Positions 1-7,260 of a stretch of DNA of 64,000 nucleotides are shown piece by piece (the first letter of the stretch is position 1; each line of letters opens with the position of its first letter). The translations under genes and the position numbers were made by a program. This DNA comes from Parvibium lacunae (GTDB lineage Bacteria > Pseudomonadota > Gammaproteobacteria > Burkholderiales > Burkholderiaceae_D), in the NCBI RefSeq assembly GCF_003335215.1, contig NZ_QPGB01000001.1:682001-746000 (forward strand). Direction: 5' to 3'. Under the pieces are notes generated by a model that did not search any database, was not told the DNA's origin, and was given only the letters and a program-made list of their open reading frames with translations.

Positions 1-290
1 GTAGCTGAGCTAATTCCCAGCATAGAAGCCGCAGCGCGGGCACCATAACCTTTGCGATAAACCTGCGTTAACAAGTTTTGATAATCTTTACATAAGCCCG
101 CCACAAACTTGTCTGTTTCGTGAGCCTCTAACGACTCAATCGGCACATGAGACGCGGGCACTGAATTACCGGGCACAAACATTCCAGCCGAGAGCCGAGC
201 CTCTAGTGTCATCTTTCTGTAGCCACTGTCGCCGCTAGACCACTGCGCCCACATAACCATTCTTCGATGCAGATCACCTTTTAATGCCAC
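1..290 (-). CDS. Phage antiterminator-like protein, 3' part outside window
   Basis: The reading frame is open to the left edge of the window, so the C-terminus is missing. The GTG start overlaps the end of the upstream gene by 17 bases, and an ATG ten codons later is an alternative. The visible protein starts with a Trp-rich segment (MVMWAQWSSGDSGY) and reaches 'YRKGYGARAAASMLGIS', which reads like a helix-turn-helix. This layout resembles the Q-like antiterminators and late regulators at the end of phage early operons. It is the last visible gene of the leftward operon. The family call is tentative; membership of the phage operon is solid. Confidence 0.45.
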   Translation of the reverse strand, partial: MALKGDLHRRMVMWAQWSSGDSGYRKMTLEARLSAGMFVPGNSVPASHVPIESLEAHETDKFVAGLCKDYQNLLTQVYRKGYGARAAASMLGISSA

Positions 291-510
291 AACTCACCCC
301 CGTATTCAGAACCATATCCCTGACAGCAATAGATCCACTCCAATCACTTAACCCGCCCAGCTCATGCCCTGCCTCTTTGGCATAAAACCGACCAGACCGA
401 ATAGCATCATCCACTACCTCTTTACCAAACGCCTCGCGCATCTCATCAAAAAACTTGGTGCATTCCGGCATCAAAACACGGTAGTTTTTTTTCTGCACGC
501 CTAACCTCAA
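274..510 (-). CDS. Hypothetical phage early protein, 78 aa
   Basis: Small soluble protein with no recognised domain. It begins one base after the stop codon of the preceding frame and overlaps the following gene by 17 bases, so it fits a tightly packed leftward operon. Charged helical stretches (FFDEMREAFGKEVVDDAIRS) dominate. No function can be assigned from sequence. The gene itself is supported by its operon position and by uninterrupted coding through a dense overlap. Confidence 0.5.
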   Translation of the reverse strand: MRLGVQKKNYRVLMPECTKFFDEMREAFGKEVVDDAIRSGRFYAKEAGHELGGLSDWSGSIAVRDMVLNTGVSCGIKR

Positions 511-852
511 TCAGGTTGGGTTATAGGTTAGGCACTGCAAAGCCTTGAATTTACTTACTTTACCTAACCTCCTAACCTGCCCTACCCGATTATCTTGCGT
601 GTGTGTGTGCGTGCGTGCGTGCGCCCGCGCACCCACATACGCACGCACATGTGCGCACACGAGAAAACAGGTTAGGTAGGTTAGGAGGTTGGACGTAGCC
701 TTATCTGGCGCGGCTTGGCACTGCCTAACCTCACTCCTAACCTTGCTATGTAGGGCAGAGTTTTTCTCAGAAATACCCTTTTCCGGTTGCGCCATCAGGC
801 TCCCCGATCTCTGGGCAATTTCAGCAAAAAAATCAAAGTGGCAAATCTGCAT
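511..852 (-). CDS. Low-complexity ORF spanning an alternating GT/AC tract
   Basis: The ATG lies 20 bases inside the end of the primase gene, a normal phage overlap, and the N-terminal 60 residues look like ordinary protein. The C-terminal part is encoded by a GT/GC/AC dinucleotide tract and by repeated TAACC/GGTTA units, giving Ala-Arg-Thr-His repeats. The frame stays open through this DNA structure, which may be the primary feature. From memory, similar ORFs with a 'LLTYLT' stretch follow primases in other prophages; I have not checked this. It may be a real small protein or a by-product of the repeat. Confidence 0.35.
   Translation of the reverse strand: MQICHFDFFAEIAQRSGSLMAQPEKGISEKNSALHSKVRSEVRQCQAAPDKATSNLLTYLTCFLVCAHVRAYVGARAHARTHTHTQDNRVGQVRRLGKVSKFKALQCLTYNPT
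597..660. repeat. Alternating purine-pyrimidine tract flanked by TAACC/GGTTA repeats
   Basis: About 64 bases of almost strictly alternating GT, GC, AC and AT form an imperfect inverted repeat: GTGCGTGCGTGC on the left and GCACGCACATGTGCGCAC on the right. It is flanked by copies of CCTAACCTCCTAACCT (from 563) and AGGTTAGGAGGTT (from 678), which are themselves complementary. More CCTAACCT copies occur near 500 and 723. The block could form a long hairpin or left-handed DNA under superhelical stress. It lies just downstream of the primase gene. Confidence 0.8.
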
Positions 853-3184
853 ATTCTTTTTCCTGTATGCAATCCACCGCCTCCACCCCTACCAATGCTT
901 GCGCAGGCCGTACGTATGCGTAATACCTGCGGTTCCCAACCACTTTACGGACCTTACGCCAGCCCAATTTATTCATAGCCTGCCCTATCCTCGTCTCCGC
1001 TGCGCGAGGCGTTCCTAAGGCGCTTAAATCAAGCCGCAACACCTCACTCATGATCTCTTGCGTCGTTATTTCTGCCCGAGTGTTGCCAGACAAGAAAGCC
1101 TCTATCGCCTCCGCCCAGGCATCGCTTACCTCAAAGTTCTGGCAAACTGGCTCAATCAGACGCAGCGATTCATCTGGCGTCGCATAGCTACGCTCACCCG
1201 CACGGACCTCATGCAAGGCTTGCGCAAAGAGCTGATCGCGCCACTCGGCCAACAACTCTAAATTAGGGCGACTGCCGGGTGGAATCTCTACCGGCCAGTA
1301 GCGGCGGTTCCCAGTCTGGTCTTTGAATATTTCAAGATTGTTCGTAGTACCGCCAAACACACACACACGCGGTACCGCCTCGACGCGCTTACCATACGGC
1401 AAGCGGAAACGGTCTGTACTACTCGCCGTAAAGGCCTTAATGGCCGTAGATTCGGCCCGGTTGAATTGCTCAAGCTCACTTAGCTCATAAAGCCAAGCGC
1501 CCTGCACCATCATGTAGCTATCTTTATCGCCCGGCTTGAAAGGCGTATCAGCAAACCACTCACCGCCGAGAATTTTCCACACCGTGGATTTACCCAAGCC
1601 TTGCGAACCAATCAGAATAATACTGTTATCAAATTTACAGCCAGGATGCATAGCACGCTTCACCATCCCGCGTAAAAATAACTTCCCCACCAAGCGAGTG
1701 TACTCATTATCAGCCGCACCAACACACTCATGCAGCCAATATGCGGTCCTATCAAAATCATCCCAGACCAACCCATTCAAGTAATTTTCGACTGGGTTAA
1801 ATTGATTGCGCTTAGCCACATGCATCACCGCTTGGCCAATGGTTTCTATGCTGCGGATGGTCAAATAGCACTTTGCTGCAATCCAAAAAGAAAGCTCACG
1901 ATCATCCTGATCCGTCCACTCCCCCTGCTTGCCACCCACCCAGGGCGGCGTAAGTCGCTTGACCACCTTGTTTGAAAAACAATCGTAAGCCACCATGCCA
2001 GCCAATGCTGGGTGCAGCTGCAAAATGTAAGCTACGTTATGCCACACATCTTTCGCCACGCCTTCGCTATTCCGAATTAGCTGGGCATCCCAACTCACCG
2101 GCTCCGCGCCAGCGTTATCAGCGGTTGGCGGCGTATCAGTAACACCCGTAGGCGCAGGGCTTTGCTCAACATAACTTGATGCGGCCTGTACCTTCTCCGT
2201 AATAAAGCTGCGCACCTGCTCGGGCGTCCAGCCATCTTCCAAAACTGCGTCGGCCACATCCCATGCTTCAGGCTTATCAGCCGGTATCGCCAAGATGCGC
2301 ACTTCAAATCCAAGGCGAGCGAGTATTTTTGCGATGCCCTCTGCGGCCTTCATGCCCGGCTCGTCATGGTCTGGCCATATGACAATCTTTTTGCTGGGCA
2401 CCAGCGGAACTAAAGAAGGCCAATCCGCCTTGGCGTAGGCTTTACTGCCGCCAGACCAAGAAACACAATTGATATTAAGGGCGAGGGAATTAAATACATC
2501 CACACACTTTTCCCCCTCAACCAACAGCGCCCACTGCCCACTACCAAAGCGGTCCAGGCCGTACAGCGGGCGCGGCTCTGCCCATTGCATCCAGCGCCAT
2601 TCTTCGCGGCCTGTTTCGCTATTTCGTGCATATACGCACGGCAACACCTCTTTGCCGCCATCGCTGGTTTTAAAACGGTACACCACCCCCAGCAACTCAC
2701 CAGCATAGCTGCGGTACTCCCACTGCATTTCTGGCTTGCCGCGCTTGATGTGCGCCTGCGGATAAGCTGGCGCATCTGCAGGCACGGGCACCACAGGGCA
2801 CCAGGGCGTGCGCGCAGAGCGCTCGATAGAATCTGGTTTAATTTGAACGACAGCCGGGGCTACTGCCTTAGATTGATACACCCCTAAATCACGCGCAACC
2901 GCCATACCCAAGCGGCCAGCTATCGCCTTTGCGGCCTCTAAATTACTCACGCCAAAGCGGGCCGCATAGAGGCTAATTAAATCGCCCCCCTTTTCTGTGC
3001 CCGCAAAATCGGCCCACATTCCAGTGACAATGTTCACGGAAAAACTATCACCCTCACCACCCTGCACATCCCCGCAGCGCATTTCTCTACCATCAAAGCG
3101 GCCCTGCGGGTACCATTCTGAAAGCAACTGCTTGGCGGCACTCAACGCTGCATCAGCAATGCTCTTAAAATCCAATTTATCCAC
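833..3184 (-). CDS. Phage primase-helicase with VapE domain
   Basis: Predicted replication protein of the element, about 783 residues. I chose the GTG ten bases after the stop of the upstream gene (protein begins VDKLDFK); the upstream extension is unlike the family. The N-terminal half is a primase-like region followed by a TOPRIM-like segment ('WALLVEGEKCVDV', then 'IVIWPDHDEPG'). The C-terminal half is a virulence-associated protein E type P-loop ATPase, with Walker A 'GSQGLGKST' at about residues 526-534 and the 'GTTN' and 'GNRRYWPV' motifs of that family. It would unwind and prime phage DNA for replication. It is the largest gene of the leftward early operon, behind Cro, CII-like and winged-helix proteins. 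Confidence 0.85.
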   Translation of the reverse strand: MDKLDFKSIADAALSAAKQLLSEWYPQGRFDGREMRCGDVQGGEGDSFSVNIVTGMWADFAGTEKGGDLISLYAARFGVSNLEAAKAIAGRLGMAVARDLGVYQSKAVAPAVVQIKPDSIERSARTPWCPVVPVPADAPAYPQAHIKRGKPEMQWEYRSYAGELLGVVYRFKTSDGGKEVLPCVYARNSETGREEWRWMQWAEPRPLYGLDRFGSGQWALLVEGEKCVDVFNSLALNINCVSWSGGSKAYAKADWPSLVPLVPSKKIVIWPDHDEPGMKAAEGIAKILARLGFEVRILAIPADKPEAWDVADAVLEDGWTPEQVRSFITEKVQAASSYVEQSPAPTGVTDTPPTADNAGAEPVSWDAQLIRNSEGVAKDVWHNVAYILQLHPALAGMVAYDCFSNKVVKRLTPPWVGGKQGEWTDQDDRELSFWIAAKCYLTIRSIETIGQAVMHVAKRNQFNPVENYLNGLVWDDFDRTAYWLHECVGAADNEYTRLVGKLFLRGMVKRAMHPGCKFDNSIILIGSQGLGKSTVWKILGGEWFADTPFKPGDKDSYMMVQGAWLYELSELEQFNRAESTAIKAFTASSTDRFRLPYGKRVEAVPRVCVFGGTTNNLEIFKDQTGNRRYWPVEIPPGSRPNLELLAEWRDQLFAQALHEVRAGERSYATPDESLRLIEPVCQNFEVSDAWAEAIEAFLSGNTRAEITTQEIMSEVLRLDLSALGTPRAAETRIGQAMNKLGWRKVRKVVGNRRYYAYVRPAQALVGVEAVDCIQEKEYADLPL

Positions 3185-3194
3185 CCCGCCCCCG

Positions 3195-3452
3195 CTACCT
3201 AAACAGCATCGCAAACTTGCCGAACATTTGCGGCGTTGACTGCTTATGTTCCGGTAATCCGTAAACACAAACAGGGCGCTTCGCATGGGGTACACGCTCT
3301 TTTCCCACCACTACCACCCGGCCAGAGCACACCAAACGTCGCATCATCTGTCTTGCTTGAAGTGTGTTTGGAAGCACGTTATGCATAATGGCAGGGCCAC
3401 TACGTAAGGCCTGCAACACCATAATCGACTCCGGGGAAAGAGGGCGAGGCAT
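3195..3452 (-). CDS. Small winged-helix-like phage protein
   Basis: Protein of 85 residues with an N-terminal helical segment ('SPESIMVLQALRSGPAIMHNVLP') and a later 'RLVCSGRVVVVGK' strand-turn-strand that suggests a winged helix. Its start overlaps the stop of the CII-like gene by one base and its stop is ten bases before the primase start. It is therefore part of the same transcript and possibly a small DNA-binding regulator. The function is inferred from shape only. Confidence 0.55.
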   Translation of the reverse strand: MPRPLSPESIMVLQALRSGPAIMHNVLPNTLQARQMMRRLVCSGRVVVVGKERVPHAKRPVCVYGLPEHKQSTPQMFGKFAMLFR

Positions 3453-3916
3453 CAGCGCGCCCCCTCGTCATATAATCGCTGTGCCATTTGCTTGGCCTCA
3501 ATCAACATCACAATAGACTGATCCACCTCAGTGTGAATGTTCATCATTTCGTTGCGAGAAACCTTTCCGTCAGCCAATGACTGTGCCAGCGCAGAAACCG
3601 CCTCACCCACCTCCTTAAAAAGCCGCGCCATCATCTGTGCGTGAGGCTGATCTAAATGCGCTACCCCAACCTGCATCACCACGTGCCCAAGCTCTTGCGC
3701 CATGGCATTCAGTATTGAATAATTCTCCGTCGCCCGCATCACCCGCATGGCCGACACCAAAGAAAGATTATCTTGCGGGCGGGTAAGTGAAACTTGGTTG
3801 CTCAGCACACCAGAGCTAATACCAATCGCCGAAGCCAGCGCCATAGCACCACCCGGAAAACCATGCACCGTGTGATGTGCCGCTGTCTTAACACCCATAT
3901 ACTCCACTGCATTCAT
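3452..3916 (-). CDS. Phage CII-family regulatory protein
   Basis: Protein of 154 residues beginning MNAVEYMG. I preferred this ATG because GGGGTG lies just upstream; an upstream start would add eleven residues. The N-terminal half ('HHTVHGFPGGAMALASAIGIS', then 'LSLVSAMRVMRATENYSILNAMAQELG') matches the phage regulatory CII protein pattern: a helix-turn-helix followed by a second helical repeat. The family activates or modulates early phage promoters during the lysis-lysogeny choice. It is the second gene after the Cro-like repressor, the position CII usually takes. Confidence 0.75.
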   Translation of the reverse strand: MNAVEYMGVKTAAHHTVHGFPGGAMALASAIGISSGVLSNQVSLTRPQDNLSLVSAMRVMRATENYSILNAMAQELGHVVMQVGVAHLDQPHAQMMARLFKEVGEAVSALAQSLADGKVSRNEMMNIHTEVDQSIVMLIEAKQMAQRLYDEGAR

Positions 3917-4004
3917 AAACACCCCCTGTTTACTCGCGTTGCCACTCACTTCGACTTAACTCACACTACAGTCACTACATAACTATGCTCAGAGGCAGAA
4001 ATGA

Positions 4005-4223
4005 CTAATCAACTAATTCGGGCCAAATTAATGCCCAATCAGGCCGCAAGTCTTTGCGCGTTACGCGCCCGAGTGTCGCCCGCTCGATCTCCACACATCT
4101 AGCGGGCGGCACTGGCCGCGTTCCATTTGATAGCTGATCTAAAAATGGGGCTGTGACACCAAGCGCCGCGCTGAGCGATGTGCGACGGGTCCTGTCTTCT
4201 GATAAATAATCTTTAAGTTGCAT
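4005..4223 (-). CDS. YdaS/Cro-like helix-turn-helix repressor
   Basis: 72-residue DNA-binding protein. 'SLSAALGVTAPFLDQLSNGTRPVPP' is the recognition helix-turn-helix and 'TRKDLRPDWALIWPEL' is the conserved tail of YdaS-type antitoxin/Cro proteins. It is the first gene of the leftward operon and faces the CI-like gene across a 73-base operator region. The candidate -10 (TATTGT, 4235 to 4230) puts the transcription start at about the A of the ATG, and no Shine-Dalgarno is visible. The transcript may therefore be leaderless. By position it is expected to act as Cro. Confidence 0.8.
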   Translation of the reverse strand: MQLKDYLSEDRTRRTSLSAALGVTAPFLDQLSNGTRPVPPARCVEIERATLGRVTRKDLRPDWALIWPELVD

Positions 4224-4229
4224 GCCAAA

Positions 4230-4259
4230 ACAATAGCATAGCTATTCTATATTTTGCAA
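4230..4259 (-). promoter_or_regulatory. Leftward early promoter
   Basis: Read on the minus strand, TTGCAA (4259-4254), an 18-base spacer and TATTGT (4235-4230) form a reasonable sigma-70 promoter. The -10 overlaps the palindromic operator centred at 4239, so binding there would block it. The expected start point is near 4223, the first base of the Cro-like gene. Confidence 0.55.
4232..4246. promoter_or_regulatory. Phage operator 1 (AATAGC-ATA-GCTATT)
   Basis: Perfect 15-base palindrome overlapping the -10 of the leftward promoter. The same core, ATAGC-N3-GCTAT, appears at 4282, 7189 and 7214, each time at a promoter or start codon of the element. It is the likely binding site of the CI-like and/or Cro-like protein. 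Confidence 0.75.
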
Positions 4260-4281
4260 GCCCTGCTATCGTTTTTTTTGG

Positions 4282-4294
4282 ATAGCATCGCTAT
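4282..4294. promoter_or_regulatory. Phage operator 2 (ATAGC-ATC-GCTAT)
   Basis: Second copy of the operator palindrome, ending two bases before the repressor start codon. An isolated TGCTATC half-site lies at 4264-4270. Its position suggests autoregulation of the repressor gene. No Shine-Dalgarno is visible before the repressor ATG, so leaderless translation is possible here too. Confidence 0.75.
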
Positions 4295-4296
4295 AT

Positions 4297-4806
4297 ATGA
4301 GCGCAAAAACATACCAAGAGGCCGAAGGCCAAAAGTTGAAAGAAATTTTTGAGCGGGAAAAACGGGCAAATAAACTCACACGCCCGGTATTCGCAAAAAA
4401 AATGAATTTCCCCGGCGGCCCAAATCTGATCTACCAGCACATGGAAGGGTTGCGGCCTATTAGCCTTGAGGCAGCCCTTCTTTACGCTGAAGGGCTAGGC
4501 GTCGGCATAGAGGAATTCAGCCCTAGAATTGCAGAAATAGCGGCCCGCATTTCAAACCACGCCAAACCGCGTATCGCCGAACCAACGGCTCCCTACAACA
4601 CAGACCTGCTTGATCTCTATGGAGAAATTCTCTTAAACGTTGACAAAGCCATCGCCGCTATTGAGGCTGGTTTTGGCTACAAAGCCAAGCCCGGCTTACG
4701 CTCAAAAGTATTGCGCATATTAATCGAGCGCGGAGAGAGCCAAGCCTGGACGGATTCAGCAAGACTGATTGGACAGATAGCAAGCCTAGCCAAGGATGAT
4801 GCCTAA
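4297..4806 (+). CDS. CI-like phage repressor lacking a peptidase domain
   Basis: 169-residue protein divergent from the Cro-like gene. Residues 10-75 contain a lambda-repressor type helix-turn-helix ('VFAKKMNFPGGPNLIYQHMEGLRPISLEAALLYAEGLGV'). The C-terminal half is helical and lacks the Ala-Gly cleavage site and Ser/Lys dyad of S24 peptidase repressors. Direct RecA-stimulated self-cleavage is therefore not expected. By position it maintains lysogeny by binding the ATAGC-N3-GCTAT sites at both early promoters. The C-terminal domain probably provides dimerisation. Confidence 0.75.
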   Translation: MSAKTYQEAEGQKLKEIFEREKRANKLTRPVFAKKMNFPGGPNLIYQHMEGLRPISLEAALLYAEGLGVGIEEFSPRIAEIAARISNHAKPRIAEPTAPYNTDLLDLYGEILLNVDKAIAAIEAGFGYKAKPGLRSKVLRILIERGESQAWTDSARLIGQIASLAKDDA

Positions 4807-4860
4807 CCCCCTCCTAAGCTATCAAAAATGACAGGTGACAATGAATTTGCGCCTTGCTAA

Positions 4861-4879
4861 TGTGTATAAAAAATACACA
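4861..4879. repeat. Perfect palindrome TGTGTAT-AAAAA-ATACACA
   Basis: Two 7-base arms around an A5 spacer lie 15 bases before the next start codon. The sequence differs from the CI/Cro-type operators, so it may bind another regulator or form a weak RNA hairpin. No matching protein can be named. Confidence 0.6.
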
Positions 4880-4893
4880 GAGGCAATTGAGGC

Positions 4894-5106
4894 ATGAATG
4901 ACTTTGACGCAGCATTGAGGCAAGCTGTTTTGGATGGATTTGAACCCGTGACGCCGAGCCCAAAAAAACGGGTAAAGAAAAGTAGCGTTAAGGCTGGCCC
5001 AGGTGGGATCGCCATCGGCACCATTAAGATCAAGGGCGGCACACCAGACCAAGTAGCAGAACTGCTACATAAGATTAAGAATCAGCCCTACTCACGGACT
5101 GGATAA
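4894..5106 (+). CDS. Hypothetical small basic protein, 70 aa
   Basis: Small lysine-rich protein ('PKKRVKKSSVKAGPGGIAIGTIKIKGG') preceded by a TGAGGC ribosome-binding site. It follows the repressor by 87 bases and a palindrome. The central Gly/Ile segment could be a beta hairpin. It belongs to the block between repressor and terminator that is probably transcribed in the lysogen. No family recognised. Confidence 0.55.
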   Translation: MNDFDAALRQAVLDGFEPVTPSPKKRVKKSSVKAGPGGIAIGTIKIKGGTPDQVAELLHKIKNQPYSRTG

Positions 5107-5120
5107 ACATACCGTAAACA

Positions 5121-5156
5121 CCAATAAGGCCAAAAACCAACAAACGGGCCTATTGG
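5121..5156. repeat. Stem-loop CCAATA...TATTGG upstream of a start codon
   Basis: CCAATA-a-GGCC and GGCC-TATTGG form an interrupted stem of ten pairs around a 15-base loop, directly before the GTGAGG ribosome-binding site of the next gene. No U-tract follows, so it is not a standard terminator. It may influence translation of the membrane protein gene. Confidence 0.5.
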
Positions 5157-5163
5157 GTGAGGT

Positions 5164-5601
5164 ATGAGTAAAGAACACAACGGATTATCTGTAAATCAGT
5201 TAGAGATTGATTTCACGCCGCCAGCGGGCCTACAGTCTGACTTTCCAGAAAGCAGGCCGCTAAAGCTATCACACAGAATGGTGGGTAAATGCCCTGTTTG
5301 CAAAACACCCGTGCCAAGAATCGCAAAACACTGCCCAAACGACCTTTGCAAATCGGACTTGGCATACTACTGGCGTGCGCGAGAAGAGAAGCACCGACTC
5401 AAGCGGTGGCTACCCTTGGCCCGGTGGTTGGTGGCTACAGCCGGGGCAGTTTATCTTATTGCGCACATCCAAAATATGCACCTACAGGTAGCCTCGGCCA
5501 CTTTAGCGACGGCGATTGGTCTTTTCATTCACATATACTATCGACGCATCAAAAACCAAACACAACGAGCCAGGGCGGTTGGCAAGCCGCCACCGATTTA
5601 A
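5164..5601 (+). CDS. Zinc-ribbon membrane protein, 145 aa
   Basis: A soluble N-terminal part contains four cysteines in a ribbon-like arrangement ('KCPVCKTPV' and 'HCPNDLCKSDL', about residues 43-63), probably binding zinc. It is followed by two hydrophobic segments (about 86-103 and 107-126) and a basic tail. The predicted topology is an inner-membrane hairpin with the ribbon in the cytoplasm. Position next to the repressor and a nuclease-like gene suggests a lysogenic accessory gene, such as one for superinfection exclusion. That role is inference. Confidence 0.6.
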   Translation: MSKEHNGLSVNQLEIDFTPPAGLQSDFPESRPLKLSHRMVGKCPVCKTPVPRIAKHCPNDLCKSDLAYYWRAREEKHRLKRWLPLARWLVATAGAVYLIAHIQNMHLQVASATLATAIGLFIHIYYRRIKNQTQRARAVGKPPPI

Positions 5602-5634
5602 ACTAAGCTAGCGGCGTATTAAAAAGAGGCAGAT

Positions 5635-6807
5635 ATGAACGAATTTCTACAAAGAGTAACCAAACACATAGAGCACGTAACATCAGTCGGCGAGCACTGC
5701 ACCACTGAAGAAACGACGAAGCAAGCGCTGATACTACCCTTGCTAGATATTTTGGGTTTTAACCCATACGACCCCACCAAGGTGAAGGCCGAGCACGCCG
5801 CTGACTTCCCCGGCGCCAAAGCTGGTGAGCGCGTTGATTACGCTCTCTTTTGCAACGGCAAGCCGGTTATGTTTATTGAAGCTAAGCCGTTTAGCTCTAA
5901 CCTAAACAACCATTGCCCGCAGCTCTCAAGATATTACAACGCCACACCAGACGTAACCGTGGGGGCCATAACAAACGGTCGTGAGTGGCGTTTTTTTACC
6001 GACCTCGTTAACAAAAACATCATGGATAGCGAGCCATTTCTAACTGTCCGCTTTGACCAAGGCCAAACTGAAGCTGCACTTCAATTAAACCAGTTCCACC
6101 ATGACAAATTTCAACCAGAAGCGTTGCGCGCCATGGCGGAAGAAAACACCTACCTTTCGGCTTTCAAAAACGCAATCACTCACATCCTTAGCGAATGCGA
6201 CACTGATTTCGTCAAGTACATGGCCGCCAGAGCGGGCATTCAGCGAACATTTACTGCACGCTTCATTGAGACAGTGCAGCCAATTATGAAACAGGCTGTG
6301 GTCAAAGCGATTAGCGACATGGTGACCACATCACTCACCAAACCAAGCCAAGCCGACATTAGCGCCAATGAGACGGCCCCGCCACCACCACCCGCATTTG
6401 ACCCCGACGCCCCTACAATAGACCCTAATAACTCCAAAATCGTCACTACAAGCGCAGAAAAACGCTTGCTTGAAATAAGCACAGACATTCTGCCTAATGA
6501 ACCCTTAGTTGCCAAAGATACAGAAAGTTATTTTTCGGTGCTATATGAAGGCAAGGCAAACCGCTGGCTGGTTCGCTACTGGGCTAACAAAAAACGCCCC
6601 ACGCTCAACTTTTGCATGCCGCTCACCGAACAACATCGGCTGGAAATCAAGCGCGCAAAAATTGAAATGATGGGCAGTGACAGCTTGGTGCTAGATAAGC
6701 CCGACCTTTTAAGCAGAATCCCAGGGCTGTTAGATGACGCGCTCGCATTTTGCAAAAACGATGAAAACTTTAAACGTGCGCAAGCGCAAGACAAGCAACC
6801 GGAGTAA
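5635..6807 (+). CDS. Lone type I restriction R-subunit N-domain nuclease
   Basis: 390-residue protein whose N-terminal third matches the HsdR N-terminal (COG4748-like) nuclease fold. The catalytic pattern is Asp68 ('GERVDYALF') followed by Glu82-x-Lys84 ('MFIEAKPF'), a PD-(D/E)XK layout. There is no helicase, no HsdM and no HsdS nearby. A Pro-rich linker ('APPPPPAFDPDAP', about residue 255) leads to a C-terminal domain of about 120 residues that I do not recognise. The gene sits in the repressor-to-terminator block and is probably expressed in the lysogen. A DNA-targeting exclusion or defence role is plausible; regulation of host DNA is the alternative. Confidence 0.75.
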   Translation: MNEFLQRVTKHIEHVTSVGEHCTTEETTKQALILPLLDILGFNPYDPTKVKAEHAADFPGAKAGERVDYALFCNGKPVMFIEAKPFSSNLNNHCPQLSRYYNATPDVTVGAITNGREWRFFTDLVNKNIMDSEPFLTVRFDQGQTEAALQLNQFHHDKFQPEALRAMAEENTYLSAFKNAITHILSECDTDFVKYMAARAGIQRTFTARFIETVQPIMKQAVVKAISDMVTTSLTKPSQADISANETAPPPPPAFDPDAPTIDPNNSKIVTTSAEKRLLEISTDILPNEPLVAKDTESYFSVLYEGKANRWLVRYWANKKRPTLNFCMPLTEQHRLEIKRAKIEMMGSDSLVLDKPDLLSRIPGLLDDALAFCKNDENFKRAQAQDKQPE

Positions 6808-6859
6808 GCAACAAATGGTGCTGCGCCCAACCCATACACCGACAACTAAAGGAGCAATA

Positions 6860-7138
6860 ATGCGTAAACTTTTATCTACTTTCGTTTGTTGTTTTGCCTT
6901 AATAGGCTGCGCAGGCACCCCATTTAAGTGGGATCAAGCCAGACAGATCAAAGAAGGCATGACAGAAGCCGAAGTGACAAAGATCATGGGCGCCCCGTAT
7001 CTGGTGAAAAGCAGCCAGGAAGGCATGGTTTGGGTGTGGAGCTACGCCGACACATTTAGCGGCTCTAGAAGCGTGTCAATCGTTATTAAAGACGGCAAAG
7101 TCGTTAAACCACCCCCAATACCTGAAAACTTCAAATAA
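6860..7138 (+). CDS. SmpA/BamE-like lipoprotein
   Basis: 92-residue lipoprotein. The ATG follows AAAGGAG by five bases and is far better than an upstream in-frame start that would lack a signal peptide. A signal sequence ends in the lipobox 'LIGCAG'. Then comes the SmpA/OmlA pattern ('IKEGMTEAEVTKIMGAPY', then 'WVWSYADTF'). Members of this fold bind BamD or other envelope proteins. A phage-borne copy could alter the cell surface of the lysogen. It is the last gene before the terminator. Confidence 0.8.
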   Translation: MRKLLSTFVCCFALIGCAGTPFKWDQARQIKEGMTEAEVTKIMGAPYLVKSSQEGMVWVWSYADTFSGSRSVSIVIKDGKVVKPPPIPENFK

Positions 7139-7154
7139 TTAGCTCGAACACAAC

Positions 7155-7178
7155 ACCCGCTTCGGCGGGTTTTTTTTC
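7155..7178 (+). terminator. Rho-independent terminator
   Basis: ACCCGC-TTCG-GCGGGT is followed by eight T residues. It closes the repressor-to-lipoprotein block and separates it from the repressed rightward operon that starts about 60 bases later. Confidence 0.9.
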
Positions 7179-7188
7179 ACAAATAAAT

Positions 7189-7229
7189 ATAGCATTGCTA
7201 TTGACTTAATTTGATAGCTTTGCTATTGT
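7189..7229 (+). promoter_or_regulatory. Rightward operon promoter with two repressor operators
   Basis: TTGACT (7201-7206), a 17-base spacer and TATTGT (7224-7229) make a strong sigma-70 promoter. One operator, ATAGC-ATT-GCTAT (7189-7201), abuts the -35. A second, ATAGC-TTT-GCTAT (7214-7226), covers the spacer and -10. Their centres are 25 bases apart. The same palindrome occurs at the CI/Cro divergence, so one repressor should silence the whole recombinase operon in the lysogen. Confidence 0.8.
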
Positions 7230-7260
7230 TCTCCCGCAGTCCACGAAAACGGGAGAAATC

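Noticed and set aside
833-3295. Longer start for the primase gene
   Set aside because: The extra 37 residues are Cys/Arg-rich and unlike the family, and they overlap the upstream gene. The GTG at 3184 follows the previous stop closely.
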